Positions 11,662 to 20,261 of a stretch of 64,000 nt of DNA are shown here, piece by piece. The translations under genes were made by a program, and so were the position numbers. The notes below the pieces were generated by a model. The model was not told the origin of the DNA, ran no database searches, and saw nothing but the letters and a program-made list of their open reading frames with translations. Position 1 is the stretch's first letter; every line of letters begins with the position of its first letter. The stretch lies in NCBI RefSeq assembly GCF_033304615.1, contig NZ_CP129118.1, forward strand, positions 2,848,001 to 2,912,000. Reading direction: 5' to 3'. Source of the stretch: Sporosarcina oncorhynchi (GTDB lineage: Bacteria; Bacillota; Bacilli; Bacillales_A; Planococcaceae).

Positions 11662-13590
11662 TCAATCATATTCTATTATTGAATCCACCAAATACAACAT
11701 CTCTTCCCTCTCCCTACGATACATCGTTACCTTCTCCAACCTCTCCTCCAAATACACCTGCAATGCAGGATCCGTACAATAAACAAAACACCCTTTCTGC
11801 CCACGTGTCATCAAAGTTCTATACGTATTACGAATAATCGGGTCAGCCAAAGCATGAGCTTCTTTAGGATCTTTCTTGGCCATTCCTTTAATACCTCTTA
11901 GAGTTTTATCACCATTTGCCCGTTTAGTGAAATCCGTAATTACTTGTCCATTCTCATAACGCATATCATCTCCAATAATGACACCAACGTAGTCGAACTC
12001 CAATCCTTGTGCAGTGTGAATACAACCGGCTTCTCTAACTGAAGTATTCTCGATTGCCCATGTATTTTCGACATTCCAGCTAATACTGAAATTGTGCTCA
12101 GGAATTTTGATGTCATGGTGATTTACATCTTTGCGCTTCTTCGTTGGCCATTCCCAACAGTAACCCGCCATGACACGCGATTTATTGTTTCTCTTATTTA
12201 GCATTTCGATTTCAGCTAGCATTTCGTTTGGATCATCAAATAACCTTACATCATAATCCATGCCAAGATCATTTTTATTGGCTGTATCCCTAATTTGCAA
12301 TACGTCATCCAGCCAAGCAATATACCCATCTGATCCGCCACAACGAAATTGGGATGTTAACTCACAGGAGATAACTTCAGCTTTATAGTCATTGGCATAT
12401 TGCTTTATTAAATCAATGCTTCCAATATCTTTCAGTGTTACTTTTTGATTTTCGTCTATGAAAAAAATCGTGAATTTCGAGCCTTTGATTAATTCCTTAA
12501 CTTGGTTCTCACCCATATTGCCGTAAAAACCTGACTTTTCATTTAACCGATGTGCTTCATCTACAATAAGGATATCAAATTCATTTTCTTCTACTCTTGT
12601 AAAACTACCTGATCCTTTAAATAGATTATCAATATGTGTTTGTATAAAATCACCTTTCAGTTTTGTGGAGTAAACGTCTCGAGGCGCTGAATTCTTTGAT
12701 ACGTACATCGCTACTAATCCTTGATCAATGAGTTTAACTAATAAGTTAATTGCCAGCACTGATTTGCCTGTTCCTGGCCCACCTTCTACAATCATCACTT
12801 TCTTTGTCTCCGTACTAATCGCTTCTACTGCAAGTTGGAAGGCTTCTTCATAAAATACTTTCTGTTCATCAATCATGATAAATTCCTCATTACCTTTCAG
12901 CATGCTGTTCAGTGCATCCTGCAATGACTTAGAAGGACGAATTCGACCATTTTCAATCTGATAAATCAGCTGGTTCTGATCCCCCAGCTTTATGTACTTC
13001 TTAATGAATGAACGGAGCTTCTCGATCTCCCCTTTTGCAAACACAGGCGCTCTTTCCAAATGATCTGCATAGTGAGGATCTGTCAGCGGATCATTTTCTG
13101 TTTTCCTGTAGTTATGTAAATATGCGCAAGGCTTCAACTGAATTTCCTGCTTCTGAACGTTTTCATTGAAGTCCTCAATTAGCGCAGCATACGACCATGC
13201 CTGATAGGAAGGATGGGTTGTCTCACGATTCCCTTTACCAAGATACGTCTTCACGATGGCATCACGCGTCTTAACCTTCTCCACGACTTCCCATTGTTTC
13301 AACTCCACAATGACAACGTGATCCTGATTGCCATCATTTCCGGCAATTAGAAAGTCTACCCGCTTGGATGTATTCGGGATATTGAATTCAATCGCGACAG
13401 AAGCATCAGCTGGAATGTCTTCATCCTGCATGACATTGGACATTTTCTGAAGCGAGTTTTCCCATGACCGAATTTCCGATTTTGATGTCCGACCGATTTT
13501 TTCCTGATAGGAATTGTACAACCTGTCAATCAGCAATTCATTGACAATATCGCCAACGAACTCTTTTTTTGTAGATTCATAGATGATCAT
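11662..13590 (-). CDS. PD-(D/E)XK nuclease fused to DUF2075 (Schlafen-type) helicase
   Basis: 642 residues from ATG 13590 behind GAGGGTG. Residues ~65-130 form a restriction-like nuclease core with D79 (RVDFLIAG) and ELK 96-98. The DUF2075/SLFN group-3 helicase follows: Walker A GGPGTGKS (270-277), Walker B LIVDEAHR (D344, E345), a QFRCGG motif III-like segment and CIHTAQGLEFDYVGV near the C-terminus. The pairing suggests an ATP-driven nuclease that processes DNA or RNA. It is the last gene of the nuclease island. Domain calls are strong; the biological role is inferred. Confidence 0.85.
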   Translation of the reverse strand: MIIYESTKKEFVGDIVNELLIDRLYNSYQEKIGRTSKSEIRSWENSLQKMSNVMQDEDIPADASVAIEFNIPNTSKRVDFLIAGNDGNQDHVVIVELKQWEVVEKVKTRDAIVKTYLGKGNRETTHPSYQAWSYAALIEDFNENVQKQEIQLKPCAYLHNYRKTENDPLTDPHYADHLERAPVFAKGEIEKLRSFIKKYIKLGDQNQLIYQIENGRIRPSKSLQDALNSMLKGNEEFIMIDEQKVFYEEAFQLAVEAISTETKKVMIVEGGPGTGKSVLAINLLVKLIDQGLVAMYVSKNSAPRDVYSTKLKGDFIQTHIDNLFKGSGSFTRVEENEFDILIVDEAHRLNEKSGFYGNMGENQVKELIKGSKFTIFFIDENQKVTLKDIGSIDLIKQYANDYKAEVISCELTSQFRCGGSDGYIAWLDDVLQIRDTANKNDLGMDYDVRLFDDPNEMLAEIEMLNKRNNKSRVMAGYCWEWPTKKRKDVNHHDIKIPEHNFSISWNVENTWAIENTSVREAGCIHTAQGLEFDYVGVIIGDDMRYENGQVITDFTKRANGDKTLRGIKGMAKKDPKEAHALADPIIRNTYRTLMTRGQKGCFVYCTDPALQVYLEERLEKVTMYRREREEMLYLVDSIIEYD

Positions 13591-13786
13591 GGACTCACCC
13601 TCTTTCTCGTTTCAAACTATATGTAAAAGTCGTAGTATATATGGTTCACTCTTTACTATTCATATTAATTCAATATTACCATAATGATTTATGTTTTACA
13701 GGAATTCTTTGTAAATAAATTCACTTAGGAAAATTCTAAAGAGCAAAAAGAATCCAGTCCTGACGTTGGACGGATCCTCATTTAAT

Positions 13787-14035
13787 TCATTGCGACTGAA
13801 AGCATCTATTCAACCCCCTCACCGCCCCACCTCCCCCACATAACTCGGAAATTCCAACGCTTCCCGCCACATCATCCCGGACAGCGCCAATACCCACTTG
13901 CGAGTCTTCGGGGAAGCGGCTATGTATGTCGTGTATCGACAACTTATCATTTTCGTCTGAATAGGCTTCTAAGATGCGGATTACTTCTAGGAGGCGTTCT
14001 CTTGCTGTGATAGGTTTGGGAGGCAATGGTATCAC
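13787..14035 (-). pseudogene. Chimeric remnant: HTH/WYL-regulator-like start joined to the 3' end of a phage gene
   Basis: The reverse strand starts at a GTG (14035) and reads ~55 codons resembling the opening of a winged-helix transcriptional regulator (RERLLEVIRILEAYSDEN, then KLSIHDIHSRFPED). The last ~55 bases instead match, in another frame, the end of the gene at 14829-15269, where they would read REALEFPSYVGEVGR then stop. The reading frame across the junction therefore ends in a meaningless Gly/Arg tail. I read it as a recombination scar between two genes, not a functional protein. Confidence 0.55.
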
Positions 14036-14145
14036 CCTTTCGAATCGGATAGGTAGTTGTCGTCTTATAATCCAAAAAACAAAACCCTTCTCAAGCCACT
14101 ACCTCGAAAAGGATTGAACATCAAACACATTATTTATAGTTGAGA

Positions 14146-14448
14146 TTAAATCGGTTTCTGCCTTGGATGGCGGACTAAAAAGATTTCTATTGTTTCTTCC
14201 CCTAGACGATAAAAGACTTTATAGGGATCCGATTTCCCAAGAGCTATTAACACCATTCTCAGATCAACTCTCTCTTGTTGGAGATAAAACGGCCGCCCGG
14301 GAAGATAATGGGATCACTTTTATTCTTTAAAATATATTTGAATTGTGTCCTTTAGATAAGGTGCAATCTTAGGTAATTCAATCGATTCCCTCCAACGATC
14401 TAATTCCAACAAGGAATCGATGGCTGATGTCCTCCAAATAACATTCAT
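14146..14448 (-). pseudogene. ParE/RelE-superfamily toxin gene inactivated by two in-frame stops
   Basis: From ATG 14448 the frame reads MNVIWRTSAIDSLLELDRWR and on to YFKE, then TAA (14320-14322), one codon, TGA (14314-14316), and then resumes in the same frame with HYLPGRP, VDLRMVLIALGKSDPYKVFY and IFLVRHPRQKPI to a stop at 14146. The resumed part is typical of ParE-like toxins. The toxin ATG overlaps the antitoxin stop (ATGA), the usual coupling of antitoxin-toxin operons. The toxin is therefore dead unless the stops are read through, while the antitoxin remains intact. Confidence 0.75.
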
Positions 14449-14690
14449 GAATCAATTCCCAACATTTTATTGATTTCTTCTTCCGTAAGGATTGGATTCA
14501 CCTCATCCAAAGCAGCCCTCAGGCGTTCTACTTCGTAAGGGTCCGTGACTACATAAGAGGAATAATAATTTACTTCTTCCACTTCCATCAATAAATATTT
14601 CTTCGCATCTACTTGAATATACGGATGACCGGATTGAATAGCCTTTTTCACTTCATTATCTTCAATCTTAATTGGTTCCACTATACTCAC
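14445..14690 (-). CDS. Antitoxin of a type II (ParE-like) toxin-antitoxin pair, now orphan
   Basis: 81 acidic residues lying directly upstream of, and overlapping by four bases with, the broken ParE-like toxin. The N-terminal half has a short beta/helix pattern (IQVDAKKYLLMEV), and the C-terminal half is a charged helix ending near EEINKMLGI, as in antitoxins that wrap a toxin and bind DNA. Family identity is inferred from the operon position. With its toxin inactivated it may still bind DNA or neutralise other toxins. Confidence 0.6.
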   Translation of the reverse strand: MSIVEPIKIEDNEVKKAIQSGHPYIQVDAKKYLLMEVEEVNYYSSYVVTDPYEVERLRAALDEVNPILTEEEINKMLGIDS

Positions 14691-14828
14691 CCACTCCTCG
14701 CCTTTTTTCTTTAACTATACCTGATTGAATGAAAGGTTAAAACCTCAGCAAGAATTGTTCCGGTACAGCAAGCAATTATGACTATTTAACGTGGTCTTCA
14801 TTTCTGTTGATTGAATAAATCCAACGTT

Positions 14829-15269
14829 TCAATTCCGCCCCACCACCCCCACATAACTCGGAAACTCCAACACTTCCCGCTTCATCTCCCGAAACGTCTT
14901 CGACACTCCTGTATCATTCCAGTACAAACTCGCATCCATTCGATGGCTTGCATCGATTACGCGCTGGGCGAGCCAGCCGTAGATCTTGAAGTGCTTGTGC
15001 CTGACGTCGTCTTCATCCCTTGCCAGGTAGATCGCATAGCGGTCTTGGTCGAGCGGGATGGCGAAGAGTTTGATGGTGCACATTTGCAGCCAGTTTTCGT
15101 CGCGCATTTTAGTGATCGTTTGGAAGTCCATGTCTGTTGGGAGTTTGCTAGTTGGGTCATCTTCCTGCACATATCCCTTCAGTAGTGCGTAGTAGAGCGT
15201 ATGCGCAAGAAAAGGATTATCATAATAAATGGCTTCAGCCAATTCTTCTTTCACTGTTCGTTTGTTCAA
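14829..15269 (-). CDS. Phage-type protein coupled to the DnaB helicase gene
   Basis: 146 residues. I choose TTG 15269 because GGGGAGG lies nine bases upstream, inside the end of the helicase gene (35-base overlap); a frame start at 15347 would overlap it by more than 100 bases. The product has no motif I recognise. It is charged and contains a YAIYLARDEDD stretch. Its position right behind a DnaB-type helicase in a replication module suggests an accessory replication protein of a prophage or integrative element. The same 3' sequence is duplicated in the scar at 13787. Confidence 0.55.
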   Translation of the reverse strand: MNKRTVKEELAEAIYYDNPFLAHTLYYALLKGYVQEDDPTSKLPTDMDFQTITKMRDENWLQMCTIKLFAIPLDQDRYAIYLARDEDDVRHKHFKIYGWLAQRVIDASHRMDASLYWNDTGVSKTFREMKREVLEFPSYVGVVGRN

Positions 15270-16500
15270 ATCCGGTAACCTCCCCAGTAAATTTATTGTA
15301 GATCGCGACGGCTGTGCCGACGGGACCGTTTCTGTTTTTAGCGACAATCAATTCCATCGTCATGTCATTTTCGTCTTTTGAGTAATAGGCATCGCGGTAG
15401 AGGAAGATGATGACATCTGCGTCTTCCTCTATGGAGCCGGACTCGCGCAGGTCGGACATGAGGGGTCGTTTGTCTTGCCGCTGTTCAACCGCACGACTTA
15501 GCTGTGCGAGTGTGATGACGGGACAGTTGAATTCGCGCGCCATCGCTTTTAAGTCTTTTGTGAGTTGAGATACTTGGAGATGCATATTTGCGCTTTTATC
15601 TTCTGAATGAAGCAATGTTAAATAGTCGATGAAAATGACTGGTTTTCTGTCAGGGAATTCATGGATCATTTTGCGCACTTTCATTCTGATTTCTGCGACG
15701 GTTTGTTTACTATTGTCGAAGAAATGGATATTCGTTTCTGCTAGTCTGCCAACCGTTTGCGGCCATTGGGCTTTTTGCGTGTCGTTGAACAGCGTATAGG
15801 GATCACGCATGCGGGCTCTTGAGAAACGGCCCGTTGACGCGAGGAGACGATCTCGCAAACTCGTTGCGGCCATTTCGAGTGAAAAGATAATTGGCAACCA
15901 GTTTTTCCAGCCAGCATGCTTTGCGATATGCAACATGATGTCTGATTTCCCCATGCTTGGTCGTGCAGCAACAATGGTCAGCTCCCCGTTTTGGAATCCG
16001 TCTGTCATAGCATCCAGTGAACCGATACCAGCCGTTGCGCCCATCTGGTGCTCTTTTTGGATGTATGGGTCTTCATAGACGTCTACAAGCAGGTCGGATA
16101 TAGAGGCATGGTCACTGACACGGTTGTCAATCAATGCTTCCAGCTCGCTCATAATGCGGTCGATGGACCAGTTTTCCTGTGCAGCAAGTTGCAACACATT
16201 TCGTTTTTCTCGTTCACGCCAGACATCGAGCATAGCCCCTACATAATCGTCAAATTTCGGGATTTGCGCATAAGCCATCAAGTCCTGTATATAATTGGCA
16301 CCGCCCAGGTCTTGCGGATTGTATGCCGTCAGCAAGGTGACGAGGTCGACAGGTTTCCCTTTCACTCGAAGTTCCTTCATCGATTGAAAGATCATCTTAT
16401 GGACCGGATCTGTAAAGTGAGAGACGTCCAAGTTTGCATCCGTGATGGAGGGCACTGAAAAACTTACGTTTTTTAGATAAAGAAGTTTTTCGGAATGAAA

Positions 16501-16542
16501 AAGAGGCATTTTCTGTTCAAATCTGAACAGAAAGTGCCTCTT
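16501..16542. terminator. Terminator-like hairpin at the IS1182 3' end
   Basis: The 19-bp arms 16501-16519 and 16524-16542 pair with one G-T, around a 4-base loop, followed by TTTT on the plus strand and preceded by A-rich sequence. Such hairpins at IS ends limit readthrough into or out of the element. Here it should reduce transcription into the downstream dnaB remnant. Confidence 0.75.
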
Positions 16543-16556
16543 TTCTACCTTTATTT

Positions 16557-18011
16557 TCATTCTTTTTCGTTCACCAGTTTTATTATCCGTTTCAGATTGA
16601 CTGCGAATATGGTAGTCGCGGCCTGGATGCCCATGCCAAATAAACCCGCTGATTGGGCCTGATCGTACCCATGCGGATTTTTCAACTCACTATTTTTCGC
16701 TTCGATTTTATATCGATTTCGTGCAAGCCTTTTAAATTCCTCTGTTTCCTGAAAGGCTGCCTGTTCTACATGTTCCGTGGACTTGATCGATACGGAATAC
16801 GTTTTACTTTTAGCTCCTTCCTTGTAACAACCTTCCCTCAATGGACACGTTTTACATTTTTCAACATCAAAATAAAACGTCATTGTTTGGTTCCTCTTTT
16901 GTCCCTTCTTGCCCGTGCGGGCTTTTCGAGTTGCCATATGCCCGGCCGGGCATACAAACATTCCCGCATCTTTATTAAAATCAAATTCTTTCGCATGTCC
17001 TCCGGTTGTAACGATGGGATTGAGTTTAGCGATTAATTGAATTTGTTCTTGATTTGTATAAATTAGATTATCTTTTCCAGAATATGCAGCGTCTCCTAAT
17101 ACTGTATCAATCTTCATTCCAGTCGCTTTACTTTTCTCGATTAATTCCTGTAAGTACTGTCCATCACTTTTTTCGCCTGTCGTTACGGTTGCCGCTGTAA
17201 TAATTCTCTCATCACACATAGCGATATGCGTTTTATAACCGAAGAAAGAGGAGTCCGCTGATTTATGACCTACACGTGCATCGGAATCAACGGAATATTG
17301 AAGATGATGTTGAGTATCCCCCACTATTTCCTTTAATGTATTTAGTCGTTCTTTAACGGCTGGTACTTGAGAGATTTGTGGTTCATTTTCAATTGCCTCA
17401 ATGACTTTTTCACAATATGCCAATTCATCATCCACTTCGTTAGAAGTGGACTTCGCAGGGAATTTATCTTTCATTGATTCATCAATTTTATAGACAGCTT
17501 TTCGGACATTCTTCGACTTTTCTTGTAGGAATTCTATCGGTGATTTCTGATTGTAACGTGCCTTGGTATGTGTTGCGTCCACAATGATTGTATTACTCTT
17601 AATGATTTTCTTTTCAAGTGCGATTTCAACCGTCTTCTTGATTAACATATCTAAAAGACCGACGTCTTTGAGACGTAGTCTACGGAATTTTGTAAGGGTA
17701 CTTGAGTCGATGACGTCATCTTCTGGAGCCATATTTAGAAAGTATTTAAAGGACATGTCGTATCTGGAGCGTTCCACTAAGTCAACATCAGATACATCAA
17801 AGATAGCTTTTAATAATAAGTATTTGAACATACGGATGGGCGGAATTGCTTTACGCCCATTATCCAAGCAGTATTTGGTTTTAAGCTCTTCTAAAATAAA
17901 GGAAAAATCAACAAGTTCATTTATTTGGCGAAGCATATTATCTTTCGGCACGACGATATCATAAATCGCCATGTAAGGACTTAAATTTAGGGTTTCCTGG
18001 TTTGAAATCAT
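16557..18011 (-). CDS. IS1182-family transposase
   Basis: 484 residues from ATG 18011 (AGGTGGT eight bases upstream; a GTG at 18023 lies on top of that site). It has the IS5/IS1182-type N-terminal DUF772-like domain (IPPIRMFKYLLLKAIFDVSD), an IIVDATHTKARYN catalytic Asp region, the DTVLGDAAYSGKDN catalytic segment and a C-terminal NRYKIEAKNSELKNPHG motif. A Cys-rich insertion (CKTCPLREGCYK) is typical of the family. The frame is intact, so the element may be active. Its stop TGA overlaps an ATG that opens the dnaB remnant frame. Confidence 0.93.
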   Translation of the reverse strand: MISNQETLNLSPYMAIYDIVVPKDNMLRQINELVDFSFILEELKTKYCLDNGRKAIPPIRMFKYLLLKAIFDVSDVDLVERSRYDMSFKYFLNMAPEDDVIDSSTLTKFRRLRLKDVGLLDMLIKKTVEIALEKKIIKSNTIIVDATHTKARYNQKSPIEFLQEKSKNVRKAVYKIDESMKDKFPAKSTSNEVDDELAYCEKVIEAIENEPQISQVPAVKERLNTLKEIVGDTQHHLQYSVDSDARVGHKSADSSFFGYKTHIAMCDERIITAATVTTGEKSDGQYLQELIEKSKATGMKIDTVLGDAAYSGKDNLIYTNQEQIQLIAKLNPIVTTGGHAKEFDFNKDAGMFVCPAGHMATRKARTGKKGQKRNQTMTFYFDVEKCKTCPLREGCYKEGAKSKTYSVSIKSTEHVEQAAFQETEEFKRLARNRYKIEAKNSELKNPHGYDQAQSAGLFGMGIQAATTIFAVNLKRIIKLVNEKE

Positions 18012-18103
18012 TGGGCGCACCACCTACATTTACTTAATTTTAGTATATAGGAAATGGACCGTGATTTTTAGGGGTTAAAGTGATTATTTTCGAAATAGAT
18101 TGT

Positions 18104-18234
18104 AGTGGATTGGAGTGGAAGGCAGCGACTCCAGCGGGAACAGCGCGAGCTGAAAGCCCCGCAGGACCGCAGTGACGAGGAGATTGAAGCCGTGCCCGCG
18201 GAAAGCGTCTGCCTGGAACGGAAATCCACGGCTT
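18104..18234 (-). repeat. Long imperfect palindromic repeat, copy A (inside the IS)
   Basis: On the reverse strand this reads ggatttccgttccaggcag, then cgctttccgcggg, and ends with gtcgctgccttccactccaa, the same layout as copies B, C and D (30459, 31198, 32741). The ends are mutually complementary, so the unit can fold into a long hairpin. This copy is more GC-rich and diverged, is inverted relative to the others, and rides inside the IS1182 element downstream of its right end. Confidence 0.7.
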
Positions 18235-18378
18235 CCAAGATGAAAAAAGCGAGAATGGAAAACGACAAGTCGTTTTCATTCTCGCGATGATCTGCCTAAG
18301 GGGACTTTTTCAGTGCCGTCTCCGTGATGAGGTAGTTTTCTTTCATCATCGAACCGAGTACGGCTTTTTCCGCGATCA

Positions 18379-18879
18379 TCATGCCTCTCCTTTTGATAAG
18401 TCCAATCTGAATTCATTCACATGGAGTTTCTGAAAGAAAGAGGTGTTTCTTATATTCTTTTCTTTCTTTACATTCTTACTAGTTGTTAACACATTGTGAG
18501 GGGGTTGTTTATCGTTTGTTAGTTGCTTTGTTAGGAAGCGTGCGTTTTGTTGATAAAAGCCCCAATTGACAATCGTTATGAGCCTGTTCTGCTTTGTTGA
18601 TTCGTTTGTTAGGAATCCGTATTTTTCAAATCTCGCGAGCGCTGTCCGGACGTTTTGTGTGCTAATTTTTTTGCCGCATTTTTCTTCTAGTGACTTGAGT
18701 GACGTAATGAATTGACCCGGTTTCAACGAATACGATTCGCTTTTCCACTCCCATTCAGCCTCTTCGAAGTTCGCCATCAGCAATAATGTAATGAACACGA
18801 CTTTCTGTTCTGGTGTCGAGCCTGTCCAAATCGGATCCTCGAGCAGTGAGCGATATAATTTCAACCAACCTTTATTCAT
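18379..18879 (-). CDS. Phage-type replication initiator (DnaD/replisome-organiser-like)
   Basis: 166 residues. The opening WLKLYRSLLEDPIW and the following winged-helix-like region (VFITLLLMANFEE, QFITSLKSLEEKCG, VRTALARFEKYGFLTN) match the N-terminal domain of phage replication initiators and DnaD-related proteins. Its stop overlaps the original dnaB ATG by four bases, the normal initiator-loader order of Firmicute prophage replication modules. With dnaB interrupted, the module is presumably defective. It is short compared with full DnaD-like initiators, which carry a C-terminal domain. Confidence 0.72.
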   Translation of the reverse strand: MNKGWLKLYRSLLEDPIWTGSTPEQKVVFITLLLMANFEEAEWEWKSESYSLKPGQFITSLKSLEEKCGKKISTQNVRTALARFEKYGFLTNESTKQNRLITIVNWGFYQQNARFLTKQLTNDKQPPHNVLTTSKNVKKEKNIRNTSFFQKLHVNEFRLDLSKGEA

Positions 18880-18982
18880 TCCAATCCCCTACCTTTTCTT
18901 TTTTTAAATGAACACTCTATTCATCTGATATATAGAGCGGTTTTTGGAGAAAGGATACTACTTGCGAAAATAATGTAAAATA

Positions 18983-19015
18983 AAAAATCCAACCTTATGA
19001 GAAGGTTGGATTTTT
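18983..19015. terminator. Intrinsic terminator upstream of the replication module
   Basis: A perfect 14-bp stem (18983-18996 and 19002-19015) with a 5-base loop, A-run on one side and T-run on the other. It insulates the divergent replication module and Rpn gene. The rest of 18880-19199 shows no gene. Confidence 0.88.
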
Positions 19016-19199
19016 CTGTTGGTGTATAGAGATCTCTTCCTCTGTAATTCAATGGGTACTTGTCACCCATCGATGATACTAAAATTCATTTTAGTAACTG
19101 AACTTTATTAGATTAAAGTAATTTGAAATGTCAGACATCATTATTGATTAATACGAACGCTTGTTTTATAATTACTATATAAACTTGGGAGGTGTGTTC

Positions 19200-20165
19200 A
19201 TGGTTGCTTTCGTGAAAGAAGAGACAGAACAGTATGGGACGGAGCTATTGGAACTTCGTAATGATTTTGTGTTTAAGTCGTTTTTCACCGATGAACGAAA
19301 CAAAGGATTGCTCTTACATTTCGTGAATTCGATTGTAGACGAGAAAATCCACTCTCTTCACTTGATTGACCCGACAGCTAAGATGGAGCATGCTGCTGAC
19401 AAATTATCCATATTAGATTTAAGGGCGACAACTGAAAACGGAAACCAGATTAATATTGAACTACAGTTACAACGTCATACTGCATTCAACGAGCGAATAT
19501 TGTATTATTGGGCTAAAACGTACACCTCCCAAATTAAGACTGGCGATCCATATACGCTCTTACAAAAAGTAATCCAAATCATTATTGTCGATTTCGATTT
19601 ATTGCCTTCTTGCGGTGTTCATAGTACATTCCTATTAACAGAACCATCCACAAGCACGATTTTTAGCAATCATCTTGAAATCCACGCTTTGCAATTAGGA
19701 AGAGTGGGCAACAAACCTTTACAAGATATGAGTAATTTAGAAAAGTGGCTACTGTTTTTCAAAGGAAACCAAAAAGAGAAGGAGGAAGTCGCTATGGAAA
19801 GTTCTGCATTCAAGGAAGCGTTCGAAGAAATCGAGAGGCTGAGCAGAGATCCGGAAACCGTCCAACTGGCCATCAGTAGGGAAATGGCATTGCGTGACCA
19901 TATTCAACGAATGGAAGATGCTGAAAATCGAGGATTGGCCATTGGAATTGAAAAAGGGATTGAAAAAGGAATCGAACAAGGAATTGAACAAGGGATTGAA
20001 CAAGGGCTTGAACAAGGGATTGAAAAAGGAAAACGAGCGAAACAAGTAGAACTGATCGTAAAACTTCATGAAAAATCATCTCCCCTCTCATTTATTGCTG
20101 AAGTGGCTGATCTTTCTATTGATGAGGTTCAGGAGATTATACAAAAGCACGCAAATCAGCTGTAA
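19200..20165 (+). CDS. Rpn-family recombination-promoting nuclease (PD-(D/E)XK, PDDEXK_2)
   Basis: 321 residues from ATG 19200, chosen because GGGAGGTG lies just upstream. LRNDFVFKSFF and the SILDLRATTENGNQINIELQL segment form the PD-(D/E)XK core of the Rpn/PDDEXK_2 family (Asp in ILDLRA, ExQ in IELQLQ). C-terminal to the nuclease is a run of GIEKG/GIEQG tetrapeptides encoded by 12-bp units, then a short helical tail typical of the family (VADLSIDEVQEII). RpnA-type proteins promote RecA-independent recombination and are linked to phage defence. A strong terminator follows. Confidence 0.88.
   Translation: MVAFVKEETEQYGTELLELRNDFVFKSFFTDERNKGLLLHFVNSIVDEKIHSLHLIDPTAKMEHAADKLSILDLRATTENGNQINIELQLQRHTAFNERILYYWAKTYTSQIKTGDPYTLLQKVIQIIIVDFDLLPSCGVHSTFLLTEPSTSTIFSNHLEIHALQLGRVGNKPLQDMSNLEKWLLFFKGNQKEKEEVAMESSAFKEAFEEIERLSRDPETVQLAISREMALRDHIQRMEDAENRGLAIGIEKGIEKGIEQGIEQGIEQGLEQGIEKGKRAKQVELIVKLHEKSSPLSFIAEVADLSIDEVQEIIQKHANQL
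19944..20027 (+). repeat. Seven 12-bp in-frame tandem repeats in the Rpn gene
   Basis: Seven units of the type ggRattgaaMaa encode the tetrapeptide series GIEK/GIEQ/GLEQ. Because the unit is four codons, gain or loss of copies changes protein length without breaking the frame. Confidence 0.9.
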
Positions 20166-20205
20166 AGAGCCCGTTACATGTATTCTTTGTAGTAAACGCA
20201 TCCTT

Positions 20206-20261
20206 AAAGAAGTAACACCTCTCCGATTTGCATCTGTGCAACGGAGGGGTGTTACTTCTTT
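20206..20261. terminator. Terminator after the Rpn gene
   Basis: A 20-bp stem (20206-20225 with 20242-20261, one G-T pair) followed by a T-run on the plus strand. Confidence 0.9.

Larger units (their letters stand above)
16448..18320 (-). mobile_element. IS1182-family insertion sequence, 1873 bp, with 9-bp target duplication
   Basis: Terminal inverted repeats GAGGGCACTGAAAAA (left, from 16448) and GACGGCACTGAAAAA (right, complement ending at 18320) match in 14 of 15 bases. The direct repeat TCCGTGATG flanks it at 16439-16447 and 18321-18329. It contains one transposase gene, an end-proximal terminator hairpin, and a copy of the long palindromic repeat (18104-18234). The boundaries are supported independently by exact restoration of the interrupted dnaB frame. 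Confidence 0.85.
15235..18382 (-). pseudogene. dnaB: dnaB-type replicative helicase gene split by an IS1182-type element
   Basis: The true start is ATG 18382, overlapping the stop of the initiator gene (ATGA). It reads MMIAEKAVLGSMMKENYLIT and is cut at 18321 by an insertion. Beyond the insertion the frame resumes at 16438 with NLDVSHFTDPVHK, then RecA-like Walker A AARPSMGKS, IIFSLEMA, VIFIDYLTLL and LRESGSIEEDADV. Removing the element plus one 9-bp duplication restores a continuous 421-residue DnaB-like protein in frame (LITDANLDVSHF). The 3' part can still be read from an ATG inside the element (16560), which overlaps the transposase stop, so a hybrid lacking the normal N-terminus is conceivable. 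Confidence 0.85.

Noticed and set aside
15235..16560. An intact 441-residue DnaB gene starting at 16560
   Set aside because: The first ~38 residues are encoded by the IS1182 end; the real start is at 18382 and the gene is split.
18040..18290. Several reading frames in both strands over 18040-18290
   Set aside because: They cover the palindromic repeat inside the IS; GC-rich repeats create open frames without coding signal.
19944..20027. Possible CRISPR array because of short regular repeats
   Set aside because: Units are 12 bp, contiguous, without spacers, and encode GIEKG/GIEQG in the Rpn frame.
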